Source: Saccharina japonica (lineage: Eukaryota; Sar; Phaeophyceae; Laminariales; Laminariaceae). Taken from it: a DNA stretch of 64,000 nucleotides. The DNA lies in the NCBI GenBank assembly GCA_008828725.1, contig MEHQ01002765.1, positions 1 through 64,000 of the forward strand. Reading direction: 5' to 3'. Under the pieces are notes generated by a model. It searched no databases. It was not told the origin of the DNA and saw only the letters and a program-made list of their open reading frames with translations. Position numbers and translations under genes: made by a program. Below, in pieces: positions 11,259 through 21,663 of this stretch. Position 1 is the first letter of the stretch, and each line of letters starts with the position of its first letter.

Positions 11259-12336
11259 CGCAAGATATTTTAACGGTTGGTTAAGACCTACTACTGCGGT
11301 TAGTGTACGCGGTATAGGTCGTGATTTGTCCGGTCTGCGCGTGATTAGACTCTTGTGACTTACGAAGGTCGTGCTTTCTATTTACCGGTCCGGCACTTCT
11401 TCTGTGAAGTACGCGATCTTTTAGATTATTGTTATTATATTTGCCATACGACAATGTGCAGCATGAGCTTCAACATTGATCACTCATAACATTCCCTAGA
11501 GCAGAAACCACGGAAACCAATATTAAATCAACTTAGTATGAATACGTCAGCTGTGAGTTCAACCGACTGAATAGCTGATACTAGATAAATATTCGCTATC
11601 CTATCATTTGGCTCTATTGTAAGAGCATTGTCTTAGTTACGTCGTGGGTCTACCACTCACTGCTTGTGTACGCGACAGCACTCAAGAACTCGGCAGTTAA
11701 GAATTTCAGGGTGGAATTTAGACTAAAACAAGAACATGACCTCTTTTGTACTGAAAAAGTGTAGGACACGCCCTGCCTTACACAAGAATTCCAGCCTGGC
11801 CAGAAATAAGAGATAATTAACTGGTGTCGCGTACTCTATGTGCAATCGCTATGGCCCGGACGAGTAGCCGACCCCCCCCCCTCAATGTTTAAATGCTTCA
11901 AGGACACCGCGCATTGTTTTGCTGATTGCTGATGGCCAATACCACGATATTTGCAAATAATTCATTATTTCGCCGGGTAATATACGCACGATCTGAACTG
12001 GTTTGCACGTGTTTTCTTTGTTGGATATGTGCACTACGCATCCCTTCGATGTCTCATACCAATGGTTTAACGGCGGGTTAACATCGAGATGGTCTGAACC
12101 GCGATACGACCGATCTGTGTATGTTTCTACTTTTGACGTAGAATAGGTCGTGCCTACTATTCACTCGCCCAGCACTTCTTTTGTACGTGTGCAACAACCT
12201 CAGAACGAAGGATGTTCTCCTTATCCTCCAACGGTTGCTGTACCAGTTACCCGCAACGCCTTTTCATTGCCGCGTTCCTTGGTCTTGTAACAGTAAAGTG
12301 CTTCTACCCGTTCCTGTCCGTGTGCGTAAGTACCCC
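11259..12336. other. Stretch without recognised gene; contains repeat J
   Basis: No coding frame of interest. Around 11425-11505 the words GATTATT, TTTGCC, CGACAATGTGCAGCATGAG and TTGATCACTCATAACATTCC match, in reverse complement, 15122-15190. Loose similarity to 13840-14000 (GTGCGCGATCTTCGAA, TCCATCGAGCAAGT) suggests an old duplication in this region. Confidence 0.4.
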
Positions 12337-12340
12337 AATC

Positions 12341-12587
12341 GACGCGTGCTACGGTAGAGGTAGCACTTTTTGGATGAATCGTTTTCTGAACGATCGGGCT
12401 CCTTAACCCAAATTCGTCGGACTTTCATTTTTGTGACGAAAATTGTTTCAGGGTATACTTCGGTCATGATATTTCTCATCCGGCAGCACCTTTATTTTCC
12501 TCCAAAAATATGACTTCTGTGAGGTATGACCCTCCTCAAGTGAAGAGCTCAGAAAATACATGGTGCAACTCTATCGTAGCATGCGTC
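12341..12587 (+). mobile_element. MITE-A copy, full length
   Basis: GACGCGTGCTACGGTAGAGG to CTCTATCGTAGCATGCGTC, AATC duplicated at 12337-12340 and 12588-12591. Close to the family consensus, so probably young. Confidence 0.92.
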
Positions 12588-12591
12588 AATC

Positions 12592-14461
12592 CGGCCATAC
12601 ATGAAATTAACTTGCAACCTGATTGTCTAGTAGATGCATGGGGAATATCACAGCATGTTGCTGATCTGCATAAACATTGAGCTAACCCATCATGTTGGCG
12701 GGTGCGAAGGCTTGTAACCTGCACGATAATAGGACATGATTCATGGGTTGAATATGTACAACAAAGATCGTGCACAACCTTCGATATCGACAGGGGAGAG
12801 GATGTGCGATGTGATCTATACCATTTGTTCATTGTTCGACTTTCTCTCACCATCGGTCGTACTGTCGTGTTTAAAATAATTTACCTTCCCCGCAATGTTC
12901 CATCTCAACGTACGTGTGCGAGCTTCGAACACAAATCTCTCGTACCCGTACTCGTAGTTCTAGCCTGTGGTCTGTACATCCATCGAGCAAGTAGTGACAG
13001 GCTTGACGCGTTGTGTGTCACAGGCCAAGCTAATCAGACTATACGCCTACTAGCCCAAGACGAATGGGGCCGTAGGGGTACACACGCAGCTCGTTTTAAC
13101 GGCGCTAACTGGTACTATACGGTACGAGGGTTACTTTTGATTTCGATATTTTCAGCCGAGATGAAAGCCATTCGGGCGATATGTCAATCTTACGTACTTC
13201 GTGCCAGTCGAGAGTATTTGACATAATTGTTTCGGCAATATTCATGGCAATGGAACTATTTGCTACTCTGCGACAACACAAAGTATGCTTGCCAGTCGAG
13301 AGTATTTGACTTGATTGTTTCGGCAATATTCATGGCCATGGGATCATTTGCTACTCTTCGACAACAAACATCATGCTTGCATCCAACTTTGAACGAGAGC
13401 TACAGGAAGGCCACTGTCCCGAGTCGTGAAAAGGGAACGCGGTAGAGTGAAACGTGATGGCAGCACAGATACAACGCCCTCTCGACTAAATAACTATTTA
13501 AACTCGTCGGATGCTCGTTCGTGGGTCTTCGATGTACGTTGTGTTCGTGTGAAAAAAACAAGGCCATGGGATGCACTGTTAGAAGTGTTTTTCTATTTCC
13601 CATCTGGCAGTGTGCAGCTCATTTGTCCCGAACAGAAACTACAGTAGACTGCCATGACTGCAATCACGGAACATGCCATCAACTAGGCCTGAACACCTGA
13701 AACAAGTATATCTCTGCGAGCACAGTTTCCGCGCAACATGGTGCTCCTGTCGGTTTGGATACAGCTCTTAGGTCGATACAGCGATCTCGGCTATCTGTGC
13801 ATTATTTGATGCACTCATCACGAAGAGTATTGTATTATCGTGTTTACTTATAAAACCTGCACTTCTGTACGTGCGCGATCTTCGAATAAAAAACGGTGCT
13901 CACTGACAGTGTGTAGTACCAACCTGGCGGGTATATCCATCGAGCAAGTGGTGGCATGCTTGCCGCCAGCTTGAGTCGCAGTGCGCTTTTTACGCTACGC
14001 TAGTTAAAGACGCGAGCTACACTAAGAGGTACGTACAACTGAGTGTAGCACTATGTTCCTCCTCGGGCATATCATGACATAATCCATCCGAGTTTGAGAG
14101 GTTGTGCAGGATCAATCTGCATGGCACGGCTCCAACCTAGGAAACATCTTATACGTATACAGGTATATCGTGCCGATTGTACGAGTCCCATCCGGCAACA
14201 TAATGAGCTACTTGTACACATTACGAACTCTACACAAATACTCCAACATTAATTCAGGAATACACGGTAGGATGTGCCTTGAAATATTTGCGCCTGCTGC
14301 TGTAGATCATCAAAATATGTGGGAATCGATGAGCTGTCCGAGGTGGCATTTGTTGGCCCCTTTTGGGTGTTACGGCCAGCGGTACTTCCCAGCTGGGAGG
14401 CGTCATTGCGAATTTTCAGTGTACTCGGACAAATCATCTATCCCTCGACTTGACGATCTAT
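12592..14461. other. Stretch without recognised gene
   Basis: A 174-codon frame (12702-13226 +) has no signal peptide, domain or homologue I recognise and runs into a tandem duplication, so it is not called. Words shared between 12975-13000 and 13940-13965 (ATCCATCGAGCAAGT) suggest a second old duplication. Confidence 0.4.
13204..13379. repeat. 88-bp tandem duplication
   Basis: Two copies beginning CCAGTCGAGAGTATTTGAC at 13204 and 13292, each continuing TTGTTTCGGCAATATTCATG and TTTGCTACTCT. A few substitutions separate the copies. Confidence 0.85.
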
Positions 14462-14567
14462 TACGGTGGACCGTTGTAATTAGGACCAACTATATTGCTG
14501 GTAAAAATAGGCAAACATATAGGTTTTTGTGTTACCGTAGGTCCCCTATTTACTACGGTCCTCCGTA
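14462..14567. mobile_element. MITE-G copy
   Basis: TACGGTGGACCGTTGTAATT at the left, TTTACTACGGTCCTCCGTA at the right, about 106 bp, with an AT-rich centre. Outermost TA may be the target duplication. Confidence 0.75.
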
Positions 14568-14599
14568 ATAGATATTTGAAAGGGAGATATCTAGGCAAT

Positions 14600-14998
14600 C
14601 TTGGACGAGCACAATGAAAGTGCTCCCCGATGACAAAATCCCAACTCGATGATAATGGAAATCCGACGATCTTGGGTCAGGGATCTCCCGTCACCTCAAA
14701 AAACGTTTCACGCCTTCTACGATAGAGCTCGTACGAGCACTTTTTGGTCGAAACGCTTTCTGAATTACGGGGCTCCTCAACCCCATATCGCCAGAATGCC
14801 ATGTTTGTGGTGCTATGGGATTGATTGTTGATCGAGTACTGTAGCTCTTCCTGTTTCCTCCCAAATCTGTTTTTGAGGGGGGTATAGAGTATAGAGGTCC
14901 TCAAATGACCACCCTCCTCATAAAAAACATGGTGCACCTTTACCATAGTAGAGCAGATGTCGTTTCAGCCATAAAGTACTACGTCTATCATAGCACGC
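14600..14998 (-). mobile_element. Old MITE-A interrupted by another MITE-A
   Basis: The left half survives as AAAGTGCTCCCCGATGACAA, GAAATCCGACGATCTTGGGT and CACCTCAAAAAACGTTTCA; the right end resumes after the insertion as GTTTCAGCCATAAAGTACTA then CATAGCACGCG. Its outer left terminus is lost next to the MITE-G copy. Confidence 0.6.
14709..14964 (+). mobile_element. MITE-A copy, nested and diverged
   Basis: Starts near ACGCCTTCTACGATAGAG, carries ACTTTTTGGTCGAAACG and GGGGCTCCTCAACCCC, and ends GTGCACCTTTACCATAGTAG. The two copies are in opposite orientation, so the locus is a large imperfect hairpin. Target duplication unclear. Confidence 0.65.
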
Positions 14999-15121
14999 GA
15001 TCCGGCGAAGATCTTGAGGTGATGAAGTACTGTCTGTACCCCATACCGACGGTAGCCTTTGCCTGTCCTTTTGTCCCACAAGTCGTATCAGATCCTTCGT
15101 CTCCGTGTTTTTGTTTACTGT

Positions 15122-15190
15122 TTTCGGGAATGTTGCGAGTGATCAACGTTGAAGCTCGTGCTGCACATTGATTGTCGGATGGAAAATATG
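15122..15190 (-). repeat. Dispersed repeat J, copy 2
   Basis: GGAATGTTGCGAGTGATCAA, GTTGAAGCTCGTGCTGCACA and TGTCGGATGGAAAATAT, the reverse complement of 11425-11505. Class unknown. Confidence 0.6.
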
Positions 15191-15264
15191 ATAAGACTAA
15201 AAGTATCAAATATATTACGGTTTTGTGGGGGTCCGCACATGTTTGTTTTCAGATTGTCCAAAAC

Positions 15265-15500
15265 GCGCTGCAAAGCCGCGCACGGATCGAGCGTTAGTCT
15301 TGACTACGGTTGGGGTTAAGGTTAGGGGTGGGTTGCGCCGACGGCTTCTAGATATTTTGATTTCAAAAACACCCAAAAACATGTAAAACCAGCACGAAAT
15401 CATAGCATATCTTTGGTGCCTTATCGGATGCGATTTGTGAGATAAGACCGGTAAATGCGCCTCAATGCCGAAGATCTGTAGAATCTCAATTGGTCCAGTC
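15265..15500 (-). repeat. Dispersed repeat D, copy 2
   Basis: Reverse complement of the repeat at 5597-5835, with the same order of landmarks: CTCACAAATCGCATCC, ACATGTTTTTGGGTGTTTTT, an ACCCACCCCTAACCTTAACC tract and a GATCCGTGCGCGGC end. Confidence 0.6.
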
Positions 15501-15504
15501 AACC

Positions 15505-16168
15505 ATTGGTAATGCACCTACGGTATCCTATGTTATTCAGTTGTAGAAGGAATCTGCGTTGTTAGAGATGCACGTAGCTTCTCAACGCGCTCATACGGGT
15601 GGGGTACAGATTCTCCTACTCTTGGCAGTCCACGACATTTTATTTACGCTTTTAACAGCCGCATGCCTCTCCTCTCTCTCATAACCGAAGTCATTATGGC
15701 ACCTCACTTCATTGAGGTACGGGCACCATGCACACCAACTCGCTTAACGGGTGTTCTGTTTATTGGCATCTATTTTTGTATGGAGCTAAACTGGCCGATT
15801 TGAACTGACTAACAGCGCACCTGTAGGCAGGTGCTGTCCACGTTTGCCGCCCTTGTGTTTCCAAAACATGTGTATACTGGTTATGATGCTGGTGGCAGTG
15901 TCGTTGATGTTCAGCTGCTGGAGTCCGTGCGGTGTACTATACTGTGTGCTTTGCTTCACTTTGGTTGAGGTTTCAACTCGATACATTTTTTTAGAGTTGT
16001 CCTGTTTTTCAGTCAGCATATACAGAGTGTGCCTACAAATGGTCGCGAATATGTTCCCCTGTTTGTACTTCGATGTTGCATGTTATTGGTGTATAACATT
16101 CCCCAGTGCGGTAAACATATTCAGAAGCGGTTCTTCAACACAGATAAGTCCGCTACCGTAGCGGTGCG
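15505..16168. other. Stretch without recognised gene
   Basis: A 105-codon frame at 15844-16161 is hydrophobic and Cys-rich but overlaps an equally open antisense frame and shows no family signature. Not called. Confidence 0.4.
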
Positions 16169-16172
16169 CAGG

Positions 16173-16429
16173 GACGCGTGCTGCGATAGAGGTAGAAATT
16201 TCCGGCTGAATCATTTCCGGATCGATAGGGCTCCTTGACCCAAAATCGTCCAGCTTTTATTATAGTGTTGAAAATATGTTCACGACTATGCTTAGGTCAT
16301 GAGATTGTTCATCGGGCATTCTCACTTTTATTTTCCCCCCAAAAACCGTTTTTCAGTGACTATTGCAGGTATAGAGGTATGGAGCTCTTCAAGTGAGGAG
16401 CTCGGTGCCCCCCTATCGTAGCATGCGTC
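16173..16429 (+). mobile_element. MITE-A copy, full length
   Basis: GACGCGTGCTGCGATAGAGG to CCCTATCGTAGCATGCGTC. CAGG duplicated at 16169-16172 and 16430-16433. Confidence 0.9.
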
Positions 16430-16545
16430 CAGGGTAATTTTAAAAGACGCCTCGGATGAGACGCGTGCTTCACGGCAGGTACCGGGCTAGTGTACCTACT
16501 TTCCGAGCTCGTCGAGGGTGAATTATCCCTTTCATCCGAAGCTGA

Positions 16546-16829
16546 GACGCATTATACCGGCCGTAGAGGTGCCGCACCGTGTGTTTTTCTGAGGCTTCTC
16601 ACTTAACTCTCTACAGCCTCACTCGAAACCTTATTTAGGGGGGGGGGGGGGGGGGTCAAATAGGTGCTACCCGATGAAACATCCCATGCCATCGCATGAC
16701 CTAAATGTAAAATGGAAAGTATCGGATTGAAACCAAAAATATAGCATCCGACGAATTTGGGTTGTATGGAGTCCGAACGTTCGGAACACGTTTCAGCCCA
16801 AACAGTGACAACTCTGTCGCAACACGCGC
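16546..16829 (-). mobile_element. MITE-A copy with internal poly-G
   Basis: Starts GACGCATTATACCGGCCGTA then TAGAGGTGC, and ends near TCTGTCGCAACACGCGCG. A run of about 18 G residues (16637-16654) replaces the usual short A/T-rich spacer. Diverged, no clear target duplication. Confidence 0.7.
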
Positions 16830-17259
16830 GTTCACGGCAGGTATCGCGGGGTAGCCCCAGTACTTGCTGGGCTCCTGACTGCAGAATCTCTATATCACCC
16901 AAAGCTAACAAATACACGAATCAAGACAAACAACCTCATGACCTATGTAGCAGGTAGAGCGTACAACGAAAAACAGAGGCCTGCGTGGATGACATTCCAA
17001 CGATAACGGGTAGTCCTGCAACATGGTAACTCTCTTGGGACTCCATGGGGGGGAAACGTTGACTGTAATAGGTACCGGGAACGATTGCAGCAAAACCATC
17101 ACGGCGTGGTTGAAAGATGATGCAATGTAACGTCCGAGTTTTCAATGCAAGGACAAGAAGTCGTACACGGCACAACATGATATACCTGGACTGGCGGGGT
17201 GAATGCTGCTGGCGTGGGCTTGGCACCAGACGTGGAAAATATTTTCAAGTCGCTGGCTC

Positions 17260-17336
17260 GGGGCCCCAAATGGTCCCCCGTCAAGCAAAAACTGGTTTCA
17301 GCTTATTTTGTGTTGCCCCCTACCGTAGCGCGTGTC
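17260..17336 (-). mobile_element. MITE-A right-end fragment
   Basis: CCCCCGTCAAGCAAAAACTG, GTTTCAGC and CCCTACCGTAGCGCGTGTC match the end of reverse-orientation MITE-A copies. The rest is not recognisable upstream. Confidence 0.55.
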
Positions 17337-17752
17337 TCAAGGTGCGTTCCTTAGATCACCCGAAACCCGAACGTGCCATTGACAAGGTGAACAATCTAGG
17401 CGCATACCCAGAAGAACAATCCCATGGGGGCTACTGTACTGTTTGACCAGGTGCACAACTAAACCATTGAAATAATAAAAAAAAACGGTACGTAACTGGT
17501 GGATTCTCACTCACGGAGGGGGGCGTGACAGCCAAGGCATATTGTTTTATGTCCAAACCGTGGTACCCCTATGGTGGCACCCATTCCAGCACAGGCTTAT
17601 GAAAACCGTGTACAGAGTCACATTGAGACCTAACACGTCGTTTTCATTCTCTCGCGTCCGCCACCGCCTCGTTGCGTATGTACGTTAGCAGGTATAATTT
17701 TCACCTCAGTGCCGTCAGGACTCCAGCGAAACGAAAAAAAACTACCACCAGG
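17337..17752. other. Upstream region of the 12-Cys gene
   Basis: No gene or repeat recognised. The last 75 bases are open in the frame of the downstream gene but lie before its better start. Confidence 0.4.
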
Positions 17753-18343
17753 ATGGCCTTCGGCTTTCTTCGCGCTTTGTCAGCACCACGAGAGCCACCC
17801 CTCTTCCTCCTCCTCCTGCTCCTCGTGACCACATCGATCACCACCCACAACATCCGAGGAGTGGACGGCGCCAGCTTCGCCTCAATGGCAACGGACGACA
17901 GCACCGACAACACGGAGTCCTGCCCCACGGAAGAGTTCGCCTGCCTAGACGACGAAACCTGCTCCAGCTGCCTGGCCGTTACATCGACCAGCAGCGCCAA
18001 CATCAACGAGTGCGTTGAGCTAGCTTCCAGCAGCAGCAGCAGCAGCAGCAGCGCCACGACCGCGTGCAGCGGCGGCATGGTCGCCCCCTGCTGCGTCGAC
18101 GAGGTCTCCGGGCACGAGTGCCTGTACAGCGAGCTGTTCGTGGAGTACATGCTGTGCGTTCTGGAGAACGAGGGTTGCTTGGTCGACGAGATCTCGTGCG
18201 ACATCGCGTTGGGGAGCTTGTCCGGCTCGAGCGGCGGCAGTAGCGCTACGGCCGGTGTCGGTGGCCGGTCGACTGCTGCCGTGTCAGTGTTCTGCTGTAC
18301 GTTGTTCACAGTATTACTTCCCCTCGTGCTCTTGTGGGCTTGA
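17753..18343 (+). CDS. Secreted 12-cysteine protein with C-terminal anchor (paralogue 2)
   Basis: 196 aa from the ATG at 17753 (context CCAGGATGGCC); an upstream ATG at 17678 would bury the signal peptide, so the downstream start is preferred. Residues 17-40 form a Leu-rich signal sequence. Cysteines at 57, 64, 70, 73, 87, 105, 113, 114, 123, 135, 142 and 149 reproduce the spacing of the genes at 274 and 25825. The loop between cysteines 5 and 6 holds a run of nine serines encoded by an AGC microsatellite, making it 17 residues against 15 in the other two. A Gly/Ser linker (154-173) leads to a hydrophobic tail 176-196 (TLFTVLLPLVLLWA at the end), as for a GPI or tail anchor. Extracellular role inferred; function unknown. 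Confidence 0.85.
   Translation: MAFGFLRALSAPREPPLFLLLLLLVTTSITTHNIRGVDGASFASMATDDSTDNTESCPTEEFACLDDETCSSCLAVTSTSSANINECVELASSSSSSSSSATTACSGGMVAPCCVDEVSGHECLYSELFVEYMLCVLENEGCLVDEISCDIALGSLSGSSGGSSATAGVGGRSTAAVSVFCCTLFTVLLPLVLLWA
18029..18052 (+). repeat. (AGC)n run coding for serine
   Basis: About eight AGC units inside the 12-Cys gene at 17753, encoding most of the nine-serine stretch in the loop between cysteines 5 and 6. It explains the longer loop of this paralogue. Confidence 0.85.
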
Positions 18344-18729
18344 GGTCATCAATAGGCAATTGAATGTAGCGCTTTGTCAAAGTGTTCGTTTTACAAAAAA
18401 AATTAAGTCTCAGTCGGAACCTACTTTCAAGTCAGTGCTCACTGAGTAGTTCAGAAGGCGGGTATCCTTTTGTAAAACGATCCATCCAATATGCCCGCGC
18501 GGTCTCCGCGGTACGCTTGAGACCAAAATATTTGTCATCGTCTGCACCATTGATTTCGCGTCTCAACCATGCACATTTGCTTGTGTGAGAGTCAAGGATG
18601 GCTGCAGCCGGTTGTTGGGGGCAGGTCGCCTACGATGGTGAACGGTCGCTGTACGCGCATGTTACGCTAGAGGTACTGCACCTCTTTTTTTTTTGTTGAG
18701 ACAACTTTTGGAATGACGGAACTCCTGAA

Positions 18730-19084
18730 CCCTTCTAGGACCGGAGTGACGCATGCTACGATAGAGGTGTGCACCCTGTTTTTCTGAGCTCCTCACTTAA
18801 GGAGCGTCATACCGCACCGAAAAAATGATTTTGTAGGTAAATTAAAGTGCTTCCAGATGAGAAATATCATGACCGAAGTACACTCTGAAACCTATTTCGT
18901 CACAAAAATGAAAATCCGACGAATTTTGGGTTGAGGAGCCGGATCGTTCGGAAAATGATTCAGAAAAAAAGCGCTACCTCTACCGTAGCACTCGTCTCTT
19001 ATAGGACTGAAGTCCAGTTTTGGGGACAAATTACTTAGAATTAGAGTGGTTTATCCCCAGAACAGGACTGCAGTCCTAAAAGGG
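18730..19084. mobile_element. MITE-B inside MITE-A, itself split
   Basis: CCCTTCTAGGACC at the left and ACTGCAGTCCTAAAAGGG at the right, with GTTTTGGGGACAAATTACTT and TTTATCCCCAGAACAGGACT forming the arms. Right TTAA at 19085-19088; the left site reads TGAA at 18726-18729, one substitution away. It uses the same TTAACCC motif of MITE-A as the insertion at 5928. Confidence 0.8.
18748..18996 (-). mobile_element. MITE-A, innermost element of the nest
   Basis: GACGCATGCTACGATAGAGG to CTCTACCGTAGCACTCGTC. No 4-bp duplication; instead a 16-bp stretch of MITE-B arm (CTTCTAGGACCGGAGT / CTTATAGGACTGAAGT) is present on both sides with three mismatches. Confidence 0.85.
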
Positions 19085-19348
19085 TTAAACCCAAAACCAT
19101 CAGGAATTCCATTTTCGTGCTTCAAAGTTTTCCGTCTTATAGTTACGCCGATGGGATACGAGGTTCATCTCGGGTCGCCAAGTTTTGTTTCCTGCAACGT
19201 TAGGATTTGGTTGACGTATTGAGCTCTGCTCGAGTGACCACTCTCATAAACAAACTGGTGCACACCTGGTGCCCGTAGCGTGAGTCTGTAGGATTGTGTT
19301 TACGCGTTTCCCGCTACTCCCGAGTTAGTGAGCTCGTCGAGTCATCAC

Positions 19349-19587
19349 GACGCGTGCTACGATAGAGGTGGCACTTTTGGCAGAAACGGTTTCTGTCTGA
19401 CGGGGCGCCTTAACTCAGTATTTTCTTGAAACAAATCTCATTTTACACCGAGGGCCTTGGATTGCACCGAAGGGAAACAAAAAAAATATTCCTCCAAAAC
19501 ACGTTTTTGGGTGGAGTATAGAGCTCCATAAGTGACCACCCTCAAAAAATGCCTGCATGCAGGTGCACCTCTACCGTAGCATGGGTC
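19349..19587 (+). mobile_element. MITE-A copy, full length
   Basis: GACGCGTGCTACGATAGAGG to CTCTACCGTAGCATGGGTC. TCAC duplicated at 19345-19348 and 19588-19591. The flanks GTCTGTAGGAT..GTTT..GCTACTCC at 19284-19323 and 19644-19680 are similar to each other. Confidence 0.88.
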
Positions 19588-19591
19588 TCAC

Positions 19592-20702
19592 CCTCAGAAA
19601 TATACGGGAGCACCTGCTACCGGTGCGTGCGTCTGCGTCTGCGTCTGTAGGATGTTTTCGCGCTTCCTGCTACTCCGGTGGGTTGGAGTAGGCCGACTAT
19701 GGCATATGGCGCATGCCGATTGCCCGACTCGCGAGCGGGTATCGCCAGAAGTCAGTGTACCGCTTACGCCAGACGGTCGTTCGACGCGGGCAGTGTTTAT
19801 GTTGAAGAGGGGACAGGGGCGGGCAAGATATTATGTTTGTACGAATAAGGTGACCTAGGGAGTAGAGAAGGGCAACTACATAATTGCCTTGCCCGAGTAG
19901 TTGTTGGAATTCATAACATTCACGCACAGGAGGGGGTATGATAGGTTACGCTATCGAACACACGATACACACTGGTTATATTTTAGTGTTGTAGGGGGGG
20001 TGGTACAGTAGCATCCGCCCACTGCACGACGCAGGTAAGACGAAACGATAGGATTAGGACAGCTAGGGAATGCGGGTTATGAAGGCTGGTGGAAACCCTT
20101 GGGTTAAAACGCCTTTTCTGGAAAACCAAACGCAAATATGGTACGGTACGGTTCGGAAGACAAATACATACAAGGAACTATTTTGGCCTGGGAGACAACA
20201 AAAAAAACAGGGAAATTTTGTTCTCATGGATAAGGTTGGTTCGGCGTAGTGGATTTACACTAAAACTAGCGGGCGTCCCAAGCGCTAGGCGACCCTAACA
20301 TCTGCATGAAAAACAGGACCCCGCAGAACCCATATCGTGTCAAGCGCGTGACATCGTTCAAATGTGATAGAATCGGTGAAGCGTTTTCTTTGACGATGGG
20401 GGCACCAGCAGCGGTAGCGGAGACGGAGACAAGCACTCTACTCCAAAGCTCTCGTCTTCCAGCGTTGCGTGTGGCGCGAGCGCACAAACTTGGGAAAATA
20501 GGCGCTGAGCATCAGGAGATAGATGTGGACGAGTTTTTATTTGTTCCTTATTTTTGGTGCTCACACAGTAGTAGCCCTGCTGTAGACACAGCAGCAGTGG
20601 GGCAAACTCTGCTAGGAGACAGCACTTTCATGCCTCGACTAAAATCATCGTCGCCTTGACATGCCTTCACATGCCTCGATTGACACCAGGCGTCTAGAAT
20701 TA
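19592..20702. other. Stretch without recognised gene
   Basis: A 117-codon frame at 20306-20659 contains one ATG-started segment (MGAPAAVAETETSTLLQSS) but has no recognisable domain, and antisense frames overlap it; I do not call it. A GTCTGC hexamer repeat lies at 19630-19648. Confidence 0.35.
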
Positions 20703-20958
20703 GGCGCATGCTGCGGTAGAGGTGGTACCGTTATTTTTCTAGAAGGTGGTGACTCGAGGAGGTATATATGTCACCCAATATATGAGATTTTGGACTAAGG
20801 GCAAAAGTGGCAGCCGATAAACAATCCGATGGCCTAAGCACCCAGCCAAAACCGTTGCATCACAAAGAAGAAAAGTCTGACGATTTTGGGTTAGGGAGGC
20901 CCCGCTGTCCAGAAACAAAAGTCAGCCAAAAAGTTCTACCTCGTTCGTAGCACGCGTC
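20703..20958 (-). mobile_element. MITE-A copy, diverged
   Basis: GGCGCATGCTGCGGTAGAGG to TCGTTCGTAGCACGCGTC, containing CGATTTTGGGTTAGGGAGGC and CAGCCAAAAAGTTCTACC. No clear target duplication. Confidence 0.7.
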
Positions 20959-21023
20959 TATAGAGCTCCTCGAGCAAGGATCCCCGACAACGTTTCGTGC
21001 GCACCCTTTATCCTAGTACGCGT
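20959..21023 (+). mobile_element. MITE-A right-end fragment
   Basis: TATAGAGCTCCTCGAGCAAG and TTTATCCTAGTACGCGTC match the right part of plus-orientation MITE-A and abut the previous copy, suggesting that copy inserted into an older one. Confidence 0.55.
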
Positions 21024-21663
21024 CGTGAAATTTCCCCTTCACACGGCGCGAAACATTCCTAGATCCCATGGTCTACGATTAAACGACCAGTGCTACGGTA
21101 GAGCGAGGGTACCTCCGAATATATCACTAACGTTAGCCTTCATGCTTACTCGTGCTCTAGTGGCTCTGTTTGTCTCGCTACGTCAAAGTGGGGCTGCAAA
21201 ACTTACATTATTTTTTGTCGGGCAGAGGAGAAACGAATCCCATTACGACGAATGAAACATTTCGCGAAAAACAGAGCGCTTGTTGCAGATTTCGTGGACT
21301 GCGCGAGAATTGAAAAGTGGTTAACTCGGCGAATCGAAGTTGTCAACTCCCGCGTCGCCCGACAATCAAGGACTTAGAGTAGACTGCGCGAGACACGAGG
21401 CGGTCAACTCAGCGAAGTGGCTCCCGCGGCGGCTGATAACCAAGGGCTAATAATCAACCCCGCCTACCCTACCACGAAACTAAAGCGAAAGAGACATTAC
21501 AATCGAACAACTCTGCACATGGGCATGTAGTGGCCCAGCTGAGGATCCACGTCAGTCACGATGAGTTTAGCCGACATGCGCGCTATACACTCTACTCCAC
21601 TTTCGTAGAACGCTTCAGCCGCCACCGCCGCCGCTGACATCCAGCCCGCGCACTCAGCGTGTA
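21024..21663. other. Stretch without recognised gene
   Basis: Contains a possible MITE-A left-terminal remnant (GTGCTACGGTAGAGC near 21089). The words CTGCGCGAGA and GGTCAACTC(A)GCGAA recur at 21299-21420, an imperfect tandem pattern. No gene seen. Confidence 0.4.

Larger units (their letters stand above)
18654..19286 (+). mobile_element. Outer MITE-A of a three-level nest
   Basis: Left end CGCGCATGTTACGCTAGAGG, internal GGAACTCCTGAACCC, resuming at 19085 with TTAAACCCAAAACCATCAGG, then TGAGCTCTGCTCGAGTGACC and the right end CCCGTAGCGTGAGTC. TGTA duplicated at 18650-18653 and 19287-19290. It contains a MITE-B (18730-19084) which in turn contains a MITE-A (18748-18996). Confidence 0.85.

Noticed and set aside
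12702-13226. 174-codon open frame
   Set aside because: No recognisable motif, and it runs into an 88-bp tandem duplication. Not supported as a gene.
17701-18309. 202-codon frame on the minus strand
   Set aside because: Antisense shadow of the 12-Cys gene at 17753; its Leu run is the complement of the serine AGC repeat.
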